Of a stretch of DNA of 64,000 nt, positions 34,364-44,274 are shown piece after piece. The DNA is from Ruminiclostridium cellobioparum subsp. termitidis CT1112. GTDB lineage: Bacteria; Bacillota; Clostridia; Acetivibrionales; DSM-1351. Each line of letters starts with the position of its first letter. The stretch's first letter is position 1. Below the pieces are notes generated by a model, which worked only from the letters and a program-made list of their open reading frames with translations, was not told where the DNA came from and ran no database searches. The translations under genes were made by a program, and so were the position numbers. Location: the NCBI RefSeq assembly GCF_000350485.1, contig NZ_AORV01000020.1, forward strand, positions 30,684-94,683, written 5' to 3'.

Positions 34364-34645
34364 TTATTCTTCCAATAGATAATTGTTCCCGTCATTGGCA
34401 GGCTCCAGTGTTCTGATTTCAAAAGATTTGCATCCTGAAGCTATGAAAGGATCAGACTTTGCAATATTCGTTGCTTCGGCCAAATCTTCTGCCAAAAATA
34501 TGACCATTCCTCCGGGGTAATCCGTAAAAGGTCCGCAAAATACAAGTTTGCCTTGATTCTTTAATTTTTTTAAGTGTTCAACATGGTTCTTTATGAGTTC
34601 CTTATTTATTGGCTTTAGATTGTTCATCAAGTATACATACGTCAT
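34364..34645 (-). CDS. YciI-like (DGPF/EthD-fold) protein
   Basis: 93 residues, the usual length. Typical pattern: TYVYLMNNLKPINKELIKNHVEHL, KLVFCGPFTDYPGGMVIFLAEDLAEATNIAKSDPFIASG, which matches the YciI-family FxGPxxD..GG and DPF blocks. Ferredoxin-like fold; the enzymatic role in most members is unknown. 38 bp after the ankyrin gene and codirectional, so possibly co-transcribed. The 288-bp gap at 34076-34363 holds promoter site D and a short hairpin (34283-34315). Confidence 0.82.
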   Translation of the reverse strand: MTYVYLMNNLKPINKELIKNHVEHLKKLKNQGKLVFCGPFTDYPGGMVIFLAEDLAEATNIAKSDPFIASGCKSFEIRTLEPANDGNNYLLEE

Positions 34646-34683
34646 TGTCCGGCCTCCTCTGATTTGGAAATTCTTTTCATCAA

Positions 34684-35496
34684 TTACTTTTCCGCACCAT
34701 ATTCCTTAAGTAAATCAATAATGGCAAGACAGTCCTTTTCATCAGCAGGCGGAGTATTATACTCAGGAATGTATTTATATATTGTATCCTCGTATTCCAA
34801 TAATTTCACACCATCCGAATCAGTCACATCCGGATCTGCCCCATATTTAAGCAACAGTTCCACCGCCTTTACATCTCCCGTTCTGCATGCCGAAACAAGA
34901 TATACATTCCCTGCATAATTCCTGTAATTTGGATCTGCCCCCTTTGACAGAAGCAATTCTAAAATATCATAATGACCGTCACTGATAGCCTGCTCAACCG
35001 GCGTACTACGATTAGGCCCTTCTCTGTCAGGATCAGCTCCATATTCAAGCAGCAGCTTAACCATATCATAATTTCCTGCGCCGCATGCCAGCCAGAGAGG
35101 TGTTGCATACCCTTCATCCGATACAAAATTTCCTCCAATCAGCTTATAATCATTGGAATCTGCGGGAACGCCCCCTTCAAGAAATTGTTTAAGTAGTCCG
35201 TAGTCTTCATTGGTTACTGCATTAGCTAAAAAGTATTTTTCCCTTCTGTTCTCCTCCAGTGAGGCCAGTCCTCCAAGGACACAAAAAATAATTACTATGA
35301 TTATCGGCATTGCCGTCATTATTGTTCCTATGCCGATCATAATCTTAGGATTTTTTTTATTTTCACCTTTAGATTGATATTTCTTTTTCTTTATATTTCC
35401 GGCAATAAGCAGAATGATACCAATTATTAGTGAAATAAGCATCAATCCAGCTATGATCAATAATATTATAAATCCAAGAAAAAATGCAACTCCCAT
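34684..35496 (-). CDS. Membrane-anchored ankyrin-repeat protein
   Basis: 270 residues from the ATG at 35496 (GGGGG 8 bp upstream). Two N-terminal TM segments (about 1-30 and 44-70) separated by a Lys-rich loop. The rest consists of about four ankyrin repeats (YATPLWLACGAGNYDMVKLL, LEYGADPDREG, STPVEQAISDGHYDILELLL, VYLVSACRTGDVKAVELLLKYGADPD). Ankyrin proteins bind other proteins; the partner is unknown. A TATAAT box followed by a perfect 8-bp-arm palindrome precedes it. Confidence 0.88.
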   Translation of the reverse strand: MGVAFFLGFIILLIIAGLMLISLIIGIILLIAGNIKKKKYQSKGENKKNPKIMIGIGTIMTAMPIIIVIIFCVLGGLASLEENRREKYFLANAVTNEDYGLLKQFLEGGVPADSNDYKLIGGNFVSDEGYATPLWLACGAGNYDMVKLLLEYGADPDREGPNRSTPVEQAISDGHYDILELLLSKGADPNYRNYAGNVYLVSACRTGDVKAVELLLKYGADPDVTDSDGVKLLEYEDTIYKYIPEYNTPPADEKDCLAIIDLLKEYGAEK

Positions 35497-35580
35497 TTTT
35501 CCATCCCCCGTCAAATTCCGATTCTTCACTGTGTCGAGTTTACTATGTCCCAGGCAATCAGCCTATAAAAAAACCACTCG

Positions 35581-35609
35581 GGTTATTCGGAATAACCATT
35601 CTAATTATA
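35581..35609 (-). promoter_or_regulatory. Promoter with palindromic operator ahead of ankyrin gene
   Basis: Minus-strand TATAAT at 35604-35609 and, 6 bp downstream, a palindrome GGTTATTCGGAATAACC (35581-35597; 8-bp arms, one central base). Operator, or early hairpin in the leader. Confidence 0.45.
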
Positions 35610-35697
35610 CTATATTTTTCCAATATTTGCAGTATCAATATACAATTTTTGCATTTTTATGCCGGATGACATTCGGTATTGCATTCATATCCGCGGG

Positions 35698-35863
35698 AGG
35701 ACCGCCATTAACCGGAAGCAGATCAGCCCTCTGCCCGCCTTTAATTATCCTTTATCCTTTAGCCCAAAGCAGTCTGCAGGCTTGCTTGCAGCAATCTGAA
35801 GAGCTTCGACGGGCTAAAGCCCGGACTCAACGAGCAGAATGAGTTCATCGTGCAAGCCACTGA
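35698..35863. other. Structured non-coding segment, unexplained
   Basis: The 367-bp gap between the ankyrin and GH110 genes is more GC-rich in its left-hand half toward 35863. TTTAGCCC (35758-35765) pairs with GGGCTAAA (35811-35818) around inner hairpins (CTGCA/TGCAG and GAAG/CTTC), and CGGGCT/AGCCCG can form an alternative hairpin. It could be an RNA element or a small interspersed repeat; no gene was recognised. Confidence 0.3.
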
Positions 35864-37606
35864 TCAGTAACCGGCTTGAATCGTCTTAGAATAAAAATAT
35901 ATTTTATTGTCACTTTCCTCAATATTGGAACTTATATTTTTAATAATTGAGAAATCAGATGCTTCATCCTGGAGCTCAATGCTATTGTTTGAGATGGATA
36001 TATTATCACCCGATTTAATTTGAAAGGCACAGGGAATAAAACCCTTAATAATATTTTCATGTATACGGATATTGGTATGTACCTTTTTGTTTTGACAAAG
36101 TACAGCATTTGTTGGTTCAACCAATACAGCATGGGAACTGCAGTTCACAAATGTGTTTTTTTCTATGAGAACATCTTTAACAGGCCCTGATTCGTACCAG
36201 CCGCCGGCATCACAGGAGATAAATATTCCTGCCATCAGAATGTGCTCAAAGGTATTGTTTCTGATAACTACCTTTCCGGCAACGGTCACAAGAACGGCTC
36301 TTGTGGGACAAGCCTCAAAGCTGTTGTTTTCTATTAATACCTCAGGTATCCATGTCAGGTTTTCAGCCACCAGATCATATTCTGATGTATTATTGCCGCT
36401 GGCAGCTTTACCGACGGTTTCAAGGAAGGTTCTGTCCAGTTCAATCTCCATAAGATCCAGGTTATCGCAGTCCGGACCGCAGGAACTGAGGACGGTATAA
36501 GGCCGGCCGACCGGAATAAGTGTGGAACTGTTATAAAACTGCAGTATGTCCCCTGCAAAAACCGACTTGAAGCCCAGGGTCTGGTCATGGCAATAGCGTA
36601 GGGTTATTTTGCTGCCCTCATTTTTCACCAGTCTTAGAAAGGTTCCATGTACGTTGATATGATCATCGTGAGGATTTACAAAAACAGAATCATGAATCCA
36701 TATCCTGCCCTTGCATCCCGAAACCTGAATAAAGTCAGCAGCTGAGGCAGTAGTTTTTTGAGCATCTATTGTCTTAAAGTTTACATGCCCTATTTCAAGA
36801 TTATCGGTGCACTGGCATATGATGCCGATTCCGTGCATAAAGCCTATATTTAATCTGCTGAATACAATATTGCTGCTTTCAGTGATAAATATACCGCTGG
36901 AATCTCTAACAGTATACCTCATCTGAAATGCGTCTCCTGATTCAAAATTTCTAATACCGTCATAGACAATGCGAAGTTTATTCAAACCTATTTTTTCTAT
37001 GGAACTGCATTTGTAAAAGAGATCCTCGTCAGTCCTGTTTACAAATCCATTGTTTCTATGATAATGCTGGGAAAGCTCCATGCCATTTTTTCCGGCCCAG
37101 TAAGCAACACCTGAATAGGGACTTTTTTCACTTTGCCAGGTTACGTTTTTCCCGTCCGTTTCAAATGAATAAACAGGGGGAATGCAGATTTCGGCAACTG
37201 AATTTTCACCGGTTATTTGATTTTTTTCAACTGTCACATCAACAGTAGACGGACAGGCATAATCAAAAGAAATGCCTTCTATTCTTATATTATCGCAGTT
37301 CAGTATGGCAAACATCATTACTTTGCCATGAAAAATAAAAAAGGTGTTTTCTCCAAGTAAAGTAATATTTTCTTTATTTTCTATCAGTATTGCGATATCT
37401 TTTTGTGGATGCTTTGCAGAATCGGTATTTGAGAGAAACATCTTACGATTTATTGCATTATCGGGCCAAAAGTGATATTCACCGGATGCAAAAGTGAAAG
37501 TGGTACCGTCCATAACTTCCGACAGCATTTTTGAAAGAACAGGGGAGAAATCAATGATGCCGTTTGAATGAAAGCCCTGCTCAGGCCTGATATGATTTAT
37601 CTGCAA
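35864..37606 (-). CDS. GH110-like alpha-galactosidase (right-handed beta-helix)
   Basis: 580 residues, TTG start at 37606 with AGGAGG 7 bp upstream. Features: GTTFTFASGEYHFWPDNAINRKMFLSNTD region, FIFHGKVMMF, and the NPHDDHINVHGTFLR segment, whose Asp pair is the proposed catalytic dyad of GH110. C-terminal parallel beta-helix repeats (VLIENNSFEACPTRAVLVT, VVIRNNTFEHILMAGIF, VLIEKNTFVNCSSHAVLVE). GH110 enzymes remove terminal alpha-1,3-linked galactose, e.g. from blood-group-B-like structures. No signal peptide, so it would act on imported oligosaccharides. Last gene of the glycan locus on this strand. Other beta-helix hydrolases are a less likely alternative. Confidence 0.7.
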   Translation of the reverse strand: MQINHIRPEQGFHSNGIIDFSPVLSKMLSEVMDGTTFTFASGEYHFWPDNAINRKMFLSNTDSAKHPQKDIAILIENKENITLLGENTFFIFHGKVMMFAILNCDNIRIEGISFDYACPSTVDVTVEKNQITGENSVAEICIPPVYSFETDGKNVTWQSEKSPYSGVAYWAGKNGMELSQHYHRNNGFVNRTDEDLFYKCSSIEKIGLNKLRIVYDGIRNFESGDAFQMRYTVRDSSGIFITESSNIVFSRLNIGFMHGIGIICQCTDNLEIGHVNFKTIDAQKTTASAADFIQVSGCKGRIWIHDSVFVNPHDDHINVHGTFLRLVKNEGSKITLRYCHDQTLGFKSVFAGDILQFYNSSTLIPVGRPYTVLSSCGPDCDNLDLMEIELDRTFLETVGKAASGNNTSEYDLVAENLTWIPEVLIENNSFEACPTRAVLVTVAGKVVIRNNTFEHILMAGIFISCDAGGWYESGPVKDVLIEKNTFVNCSSHAVLVEPTNAVLCQNKKVHTNIRIHENIIKGFIPCAFQIKSGDNISISNNSIELQDEASDFSIIKNISSNIEESDNKIYFYSKTIQAGY

Positions 37607-37653
37607 CTGCCTTCCTCCTTTAAGAAATTTTATTCCTGTTAATTATATTCAGC

Positions 37654-38190
37654 TCAGTCCTCATACTCTGAATTGAGTTTGTCTACTAAATCCACCAGTT
37701 CAACAGGATTGTAAATAGTGTAGTCAGGCACTTCGCTTTCATCGGCCGGAGTCCTGGGATATCTCGGAGTCCATGCCATAAAAACACTGGTGATTCCAAG
37801 CTCATTAGCACCTTTTACATCTCTGCCGAGGTTGTTCCCAACCATCACAACACGTTTAAAATCCTTTTCGGTCAGATCCAAGGCCTCTGCAGCAGCTTTG
37901 AACATCCTGCCGTCAGGTTTGCAGACACCTGTATTTTCAGAATTTATCAGAGCTGCAAAACAATTACAAATACCGTTCTGAGTAAGTACATTTTTAAAGG
38001 ATTGTTCCAACCCATCAGCGACTAAAGCTATGGTATATCCCTTTTCATACAGTGTTCTGACCATTGCGTCGGCGCCCGGGATAACATCCGCACTGATTAC
38101 AACATCATTTGCATCACGTATTTCGGTACTTTCATTAATTAGTGTGTCACCTGAATCGAGAAAAACAACAATTTTTTTATTTTCCATCAT
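37654..38190 (-). CDS. HAD-superfamily hydrolase
   Basis: 178 residues: motif I VVFLDSGDTL (nucleophile and acid Asp), motif II VADG, motif III Lys in GVCKPDGRMF, and motif IV VMVGNNLGRDVKGANELG. A small-cap phosphatase-like fold. It is encoded between GH95 and GH110 and is probably co-transcribed; its likely role is phosphate removal from a sugar phosphate, but the substrate is unknown. Weak ribosome site (GAAGGG). Confidence 0.85.
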   Translation of the reverse strand: MMENKKIVVFLDSGDTLINESTEIRDANDVVISADVIPGADAMVRTLYEKGYTIALVADGLEQSFKNVLTQNGICNCFAALINSENTGVCKPDGRMFKAAAEALDLTEKDFKRVVMVGNNLGRDVKGANELGITSVFMAWTPRYPRTPADESEVPDYTIYNPVELVDLVDKLNSEYED

Positions 38191-38282
38191 AACCCTTCGC
38201 TTATATCATTTTCTATTTATCGGGTAAATTACGGCATTGCCCAACACTCCCTGTGCCAGTTACAAGCAGTTTTTCCTTTGGA

Positions 38283-40647
38283 CTACCTTATGTCTGTTAT
38301 AACGTAAGCTTTGCCCTTTTTAGTATCAAAGCTGGTTGTATAGTATTCGAACCGGCTTTGAAGTATCTTTTCACTTTCATCACAAACCTGTACATTACTG
38401 TTTGTCTTTATTCTGCAAGTATTACCTGCTAATGACTTTATCCTGCAGGAAACAGCTTTGCCATTTTCCCATTTGATATCTATCTCAAAACCGCCTCTGG
38501 CTCTAAGGCCTTTTACATACCCGTTTTCCCATGCCTTTGGAAGTGCCGGCAGCAAAATTATCTCACCTTTGTGGCTTTGAAGCAGCATTTCTGCTATTGC
38601 CGCGGCTGCTCCGAAATTTCCGTCTATCTGGAATGATTTCGGCGGGTGAACATCAAACAGATTTTTGTGGGTTGCTTCTCTTAACTGTTTATTCAGGAAG
38701 GAGTATGCCCTTTCACCATCGTTCAGTCTTGCAAGGCAGCTTATTATCCAGGCACAGCTCCATCCTGTCCCACCGCCTCCGTTTTCAATACGCCGATCAA
38801 TAGATTTTGCGCACGCTTCAATATATTTTCCGTCATCCTGTATAAATGCTCTGTTTCCCGGGTACAGCCCATACATATGTGAAATATGTCTGTGGCCAGT
38901 CTCATTTTCTTCAAAATCCTCAGACCATTCCTGGAGCTGACCAAACTTTCCGATTTTATAAGGAAGAAGCTTGTTTTTGGATTTTTTCAGCTCATTGCAG
39001 AATTCCTCATCAATGCCGAGGATACTGCTCGCCTCAATACAATTTGAGAACAGTTCCCATATAATGCACATATCCATCGTACAACCGGCACTGACACCCG
39101 CACGCTTTCCGTCATAACTGAATTTATTTTCCGGTGATGTTGACAGAGGTGTTACAAGGTATCCTTCGTCATTCTCTTCAAGCCATCCCATATAGAACTG
39201 TGCGGCACCTTTCATAATAGGATAGGCCTTTTTCTCAAGAAATCTTCTGTCCTGACTAAACATATAATGTTCCCATAAATGTCCGCAAAGCCACCCGCCT
39301 GCCATAGGCCAGAATGCATACTGAGCATCGCCCGATACAGGCGGAGTATTTCTCCACAGGTCTACATTGTGATTTGCCACCCAGCCATTAAGGCCAAAAT
39401 GAACTTTGGCAGTCAAATTTCCTGCAGTCTGCAGTTCATCCAGCATATCAAACAAAGGCTCATGGCACTCGGACAGATTACAGACTTCAGCCAGCCAGTA
39501 ATTCATCTGCGTATTGATGTTGGTTGTATAGTTGCTGCTCCATGCAGGCCTCATTTCATAGTTCCATATTCCCTGCAGATTTGCAGGCTGGGTTCGGCGT
39601 CTGGAACTGGCTATTAGAAGATATCTGTTAAATTGGAAATATAAATTGATGAGTTCAATATCCTCTCCTCCCTGTGCAATAGCCTGCAGCCTCTTGTCGG
39701 TGGGCAGTCCGGAGTTTTCCGTCTTTGAGCTGCCTATATTTAATTCAACTCTTTTATAGAGCTTCTGATAATCTTTTACATGTGCTTCGTATAATTGCCG
39801 GTAGCTCTTTGCGGCAGCCTTTTCAAGGATTTTTCCACATCTCTGTGCCAATTTTTTAGTATGGGTTTCAGGGAATTTATCAAATCCCTTGAAGCCTGTG
39901 GCTACAGTTAAAATCAATGTAGCACTTGTAGCTCCTTCAACTGTTAATTTACCGTCATTTGTATATGCACATCCGTCCTCAAGCACAACCCGGGTCTGAA
40001 CTTCAAATGCCATTCCGCAGCCTTTTTCCGCATATATTACCGGTTGCCTGCTATTTTCAACATAATTAGGCTCAACATGATCGGGGCATTGTCCCGACAG
40101 TGCAATGCAATTTTCTCCAACACCTTTTACAGAATGTTTGAGCAGGCTGCCCAGGCCGGCAGAAAAATTCAGATTTTTTTTCTTTATCCGCTGTCAGTCT
40201 GATAACCATTACATTATCTACAGCACTTATAAAAATTTCACGGCTATAGTGTATATCACCTTTTGTGTAGGCTACTCTGCCGGCTGCACTCTCGAGATCC
40301 AATTCCCTGCTATATTCCGAAACCGGACCCTTGGAAGCAAATTCCAGATATAAATCGCCTAAAGGCTGATAGGATTCATTCCAATAACCCAGCAACTTTT
40401 TTTCGATTAAGTCATGTGCCTCAGCATATTTTCTTTCTTTTACAAGCTTCTTGGCGTAATCAAGGTAATCTATCGCTGCATAGTTATTTTTATCTCTGGG
40501 ATAACCGGACCACAAAGTATCTTCGTTTAATGAAATGCGCTCTTTCTGTACTCTTCCAAAAAACATGCCTCCAATACGTCCGTTGCCCAGAGGAAGAGCC
40601 TCCAGCCAATCTTCAGCCGGTGTTGAGTAAAATAACTTATTCTGCAT
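38283..40647 (-). pseudogene. GH95 alpha-L-fucosidase, interrupted by a single-base frameshift
   Basis: One gene in two frames. The N-terminal part starts at the ATG at 40647 (GGGGAGG upstream): LFYSTPAEDWLEALPLGNGR, SLNEDTLWSGYP, YQPLGDLYLEF. It goes out of frame at an A8 run (minus strand; plus 40174-40181). The other frame then continues [20 protein letters not shown] and [20 protein letters not shown] into the open frame ending at 38283, which carries [16 protein letters not shown] (catalytic Asn pair of GH95), [10 protein letters not shown] and [20 protein letters not shown] (catalytic Asp). With seven A residues the frame is continuous. So this is a recent mutation, a sequencing error, or a slippage site. 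GH95 removes alpha-1,2-linked fucose or alpha-L-galactose; cytoplasmic. Confidence 0.85.
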
Positions 40648-40736
40648 AAAAATCCTCCCCAATTAGTTAAATGAATAACGCTTTCAAAAATACTTATTTG
40701 ACAGGGATTTGCTTTTCCTCATTTATTTCATTGAAA

Positions 40737-42395
40737 TTATTGCACAGGTATTATAACTACCGCTCGGCCGGCCTGCAGTGGCAATTCAACCCTGCCGTCT
40801 TTAACCCTGATGCCTTTTGTCAGCGGTTCGACACCCGTTTGAGTTATCCCGAACACATCCACACTTTCCACGTCGGACCACTCCTCCGGCAGTGCATTGG
40901 TGATATGCACAGTTCTTCTGCTGTATGCCATGATTTCGCGTTGTTCCTTCCAGAGAACAGGCACAAAAAGTATGTCACCGTTTCTGAGTACCATATCACC
41001 TTTTTTTATCAGAACCCTTCCGTCCTTACAGCCTGCAACCACACCTTCCGAGTAGTATACAACGTCATTTTCAAGTCTCAGGCGTTCCAGCCTGTTAAGA
41101 TAATACCACATAAGTGTATTTGAACAGAATTCATCGGTAAAACCCTCCAAAATATCCGGTTTTCCGAAATTTCTGAGGAAGATATCTTCACCATGCATGC
41201 TGTCTCCAAATCTGGGATCTCCATCATGGCGGTCAACTCTTCCTCCGCAGTATAGTGATGCAGGAATTTCCATAGGATCAAATTTCAGTCCCCACCAGGT
41301 CATCGGCTGAAGCCCGATCTTCGGATCTGTTCTCCCATGATCTGCGCCTTCGGAAGTAACATCAAAGCCTTTTGACCGCCAATAATGAAACAGCTTTCTT
41401 TGGACTTCTTCATCCTGCTCAATTGTTACATTATGGTACGGACTTAACGGACCTCCGTCGTGATGAGATTTTACCACCCAGTTGTCAATATGTATTGTAT
41501 GTGACTTTAATAGTTCAGGAAACATGTCGCAGAATTGATCAATTCTTTTTTTAGCAAAGCCCTTTTCCCATTCCAGCGTGGGACTCACACAATACATAGG
41601 CCTGTCCTTCCAGAAATCGAAGGTAAGCAGGGAGCCATCCTTATTACGTGCTAACAGGTCATTGTCCAGATAGGTCTGAAAATACGGACTGTCTTCATAA
41701 GCATCATTCATATTAATGTGAAGGCTCACAGAAGTATTATATTTTTCAGCCTCGTTTATCAGCCATTTAAGGCTCTGCAATGCAGTTTCATCCTCTTCAC
41801 GCCTGAGGAGATGATTTACCTCAAACCATGACGGATACATATGGTCATGCCCTCCCTCCTGCCAGCCCACCAGATATATTATTTTAGGTATTCCTCTGGT
41901 CAGGCAGTCTATTTTTTTTATGGTATCGAGAGCAGACTGGAAGGTTTGAACAACCGTGAGGTCTTTGCTGTTTTCAATCCAGCCCTCCATTCCCATAAAC
42001 ATTTTCATTGTCAGTGTCTGGTGGTACTCCCTGTAGAACGGCCTTACCACAAACATAAGTTCATCCGACAGGTACGTTTTTCCCCCATAGGTAACCCTTG
42101 CTTCAATTGAGGCAGTTCCGCCGTTAAGAGGCGTAACAATCCCGGCAGCATCAACTTTCAGCACTTCAGCCTTTCCGCTGCTGTGCTTCGTTCTGCAGAG
42201 AAATTCTACTTTCAGGTCGGCTGCAGCCGCAAGACTTCCGTCCTCCAGCTCAGCCTCCACCTTAAGAACTGCCTTTTCATCTGCAGATAAGACCGGATTC
42301 AATATTTTTTTGTCCGAATATATTCTTACATTAATAATATTTTGATTCATAATGTTTTTATTCACAATATCTTTATTAATTACGCTTTTATACAT
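40737..42395 (-). CDS. GH101/GH129-like TIM-barrel glycoside hydrolase with Ig-like domain
   Basis: 552 residues, no signal peptide. Residues about 25-115 form a Big_2-like Ig domain (VDAAGIVTPLNGGTASIEARVTYGGKT). The catalytic barrel has IIYLVGWQEGGHDHMYPSWFEV, VSLHINMNDAYEDSPYF, DFWKDRPMYCVSP, HTIHIDNWVVKSHHDGGP and VTSEGADHGR. The layout (Gly-His-Asp motif, His-x-Asn strand, Asp-x-Trp strand) recalls endo-alpha-N-acetylgalactosaminidases of GH101 and relatives, but I am unsure of the family. Next to GH95, GH110 and an ABC importer, a role on mucin-type O-glycans is plausible. 90 bp upstream, a terminator separates it from the binding-protein gene. Confidence 0.6.
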   Translation of the reverse strand: MYKSVINKDIVNKNIMNQNIINVRIYSDKKILNPVLSADEKAVLKVEAELEDGSLAAAADLKVEFLCRTKHSSGKAEVLKVDAAGIVTPLNGGTASIEARVTYGGKTYLSDELMFVVRPFYREYHQTLTMKMFMGMEGWIENSKDLTVVQTFQSALDTIKKIDCLTRGIPKIIYLVGWQEGGHDHMYPSWFEVNHLLRREEDETALQSLKWLINEAEKYNTSVSLHINMNDAYEDSPYFQTYLDNDLLARNKDGSLLTFDFWKDRPMYCVSPTLEWEKGFAKKRIDQFCDMFPELLKSHTIHIDNWVVKSHHDGGPLSPYHNVTIEQDEEVQRKLFHYWRSKGFDVTSEGADHGRTDPKIGLQPMTWWGLKFDPMEIPASLYCGGRVDRHDGDPRFGDSMHGEDIFLRNFGKPDILEGFTDEFCSNTLMWYYLNRLERLRLENDVVYYSEGVVAGCKDGRVLIKKGDMVLRNGDILFVPVLWKEQREIMAYSRRTVHITNALPEEWSDVESVDVFGITQTGVEPLTKGIRVKDGRVELPLQAGRAVVIIPVQ

Positions 42396-42437
42396 AGTTT
42401 ATCTCCAATTTAAAAGTCCGAAGGTTGTCTAAAATGC

Positions 42438-42465
42438 CGGAGACTGCCTTTTCAGGCAGCCTCCG
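42438..42465 (-). terminator. Terminator/attenuator after the Lpl-type binding-protein gene
   Basis: 11-bp inverted repeat (42438-42448 with 42455-42465, one G-U pair) followed by TTTT on the minus strand. Probably limits read-through from the transporter genes into the glycosidases. Confidence 0.6.
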
Positions 42466-42473
42466 TGTGTGTT

Positions 42474-44156
42474 TTATTTACCCAGTCTTGCCATATTGGC
42501 TTTATATTGCCTGGTCCACTCCGCTTCCAGCTGCGGCAGCTTGTACTGGTCGCATTTCTGCAGCATTTCATTATACGCAGCCGTCATTTCTGCCTCGCTC
42601 TTTGCAAAAACCATCTTAACCTCATAGTCGCTTATGAGCTTTGATACCTTTTCCTTTATAACCACTTCGTCACTTGTTCCGTCTAAATTGAAGAGGTATT
42701 CAGGCTTGTAATTTACATACGGGCTCATTTCTTCATCATACTTCTGCTTCTTTTCATCAACCTTGGACCAATCGGGTATGAACCAGTCATAAATTGCCCA
42801 GTTGTCCATTATGTGATGCTTAAACACACCTGACCTGTTTTCAATTCCGCTGTTGTCTTTGTTGAATGCATCACTGAATTCCTTGAACCACACAGGTTTT
42901 CCCTCAGGGAACAACTGATGCTTAACATCCTTTTGTATGGAATATTGCGGCCCTTCCTCAATTGAACCGAAAGCATCGCCTTCCAACCCATATCCCATAT
43001 CAAGGTTTCCTTCTTTTGATGCACAGTATTCAAGGAAACGGATAGTTCTTTCAGCATTTTTGGAGCTTTTTGGTATTACCGCTCCCATCCATGGCTGAGG
43101 AACTATTGTATATGAATAAGTTTTAAAAGGAGGTAAAGATAATATGGTAGTACCTGTATTGCCAAGTGCTTTTCCATCATCTGCAAAGTTGCCCATGATA
43201 CCGATTGTTTCACCTCCGGTCCATTTTGAATATAAAACGTCCCACGGCGGGTTCATGAAGCCGTCCTTTGCCAAAAGTCCCTTACTGTACAATTGATTAC
43301 AATATTTAACCATTTCCAGATAAATGGGATTTTTTATGTTGGACAATATGTTTCCATCTTTAACATAATATTCACTGTCAATTCCAAAGTAAGTCTTAAA
43401 CCAACCCAGATTCTGAACTATCAATCCCAGTTTATCCGGGTGCTTTGCCTTCATCTGTTCAAGAGCGGACATAAATCCTTCTGGAGTTGTAGTATCAGGT
43501 TTTCCAGCCTCATCGAAATAGTCGGTCCTTACATTAAATCTCGAAAGCCAGATAGGAAGCAATTGATTCATCTGGTTTTTTATATCCGATACCAATTGAG
43601 TATTATATCCATAGTAAAGAACATAGTTCTTTCCGTCGGTGTATTTAAAATTATTGAGAATTTCGGGACCGACTTCGTTGTTGAGAATATCACGAAGCTT
43701 TGGTGCGTACTGATCCATTAAATCATCAACACTGTATAAAAAGTTCTGCTTAAGTAATGAACTGATTGACGGATTTGAGATGTCTCCATTGAGGAACATC
43801 ACATCCGGAAAGGAATTGCTTGCTATCATGAGATTTATTGATTCAGTTGTTTCGTCCTTTACCGGAACCTTTGTATCAAGTGTAACTCCAGTCTTTTTTG
43901 TGATATTCCGAGCCACCGGATCGCTCCAGTCACCAAACCAGCTGCGGTCACTATATGCCTTCAGTGTTACAGGAGATGTATCCAACTGCCAGTCCATTTT
44001 GTCCGGATCGGCCGCCGCAGTACTTTGACCTGCAGAAATTTGTCCGCTTGCACTGGTTTCTGCTGCAGTCTGCTTATCACCGCATCCAGCTGCCATTACT
44101 GATAACATACCTGCGCAGGTAATTATAGCCAGAATTCTGGTTAACTTTGTTTTCAT
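42474..44156 (-). CDS. Solute-binding lipoprotein, LplA type
   Basis: 560 residues from the ATG at 44156 (AAGGAGG upstream; the longer frame to 44261 is not a signal peptide). Lipobox LSVMAAGCGDK (Cys about 24), then a large type-1 binding fold with WQLDTSPVTLKAYSDRSWFGD, FPDVMFLNGD and IVPQPWMGAVIPKSSKNAERTIRFLEYCAS, typical of LplA/YtcQ-like proteins that bind complex oligosaccharides. Third gene of permease-permease-SBP. Partner of the two permeases upstream. Confidence 0.9.
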   Translation of the reverse strand: MKTKLTRILAIITCAGMLSVMAAGCGDKQTAAETSASGQISAGQSTAAADPDKMDWQLDTSPVTLKAYSDRSWFGDWSDPVARNITKKTGVTLDTKVPVKDETTESINLMIASNSFPDVMFLNGDISNPSISSLLKQNFLYSVDDLMDQYAPKLRDILNNEVGPEILNNFKYTDGKNYVLYYGYNTQLVSDIKNQMNQLLPIWLSRFNVRTDYFDEAGKPDTTTPEGFMSALEQMKAKHPDKLGLIVQNLGWFKTYFGIDSEYYVKDGNILSNIKNPIYLEMVKYCNQLYSKGLLAKDGFMNPPWDVLYSKWTGGETIGIMGNFADDGKALGNTGTTILSLPPFKTYSYTIVPQPWMGAVIPKSSKNAERTIRFLEYCASKEGNLDMGYGLEGDAFGSIEEGPQYSIQKDVKHQLFPEGKPVWFKEFSDAFNKDNSGIENRSGVFKHHIMDNWAIYDWFIPDWSKVDEKKQKYDEEMSPYVNYKPEYLFNLDGTSDEVVIKEKVSKLISDYEVKMVFAKSEAEMTAAYNEMLQKCDQYKLPQLEAEWTRQYKANMARLGK

Positions 44157-44274
44157 GATAAAATCCTCCTTATATATTTTACAATTATATTGTATTAAAT
44201 GCTTCAGACAGTATCCGTTTACACATCCTCCCCCTGTATATAATAAAGCATTGCATTCCATCCGAATATAGTTA

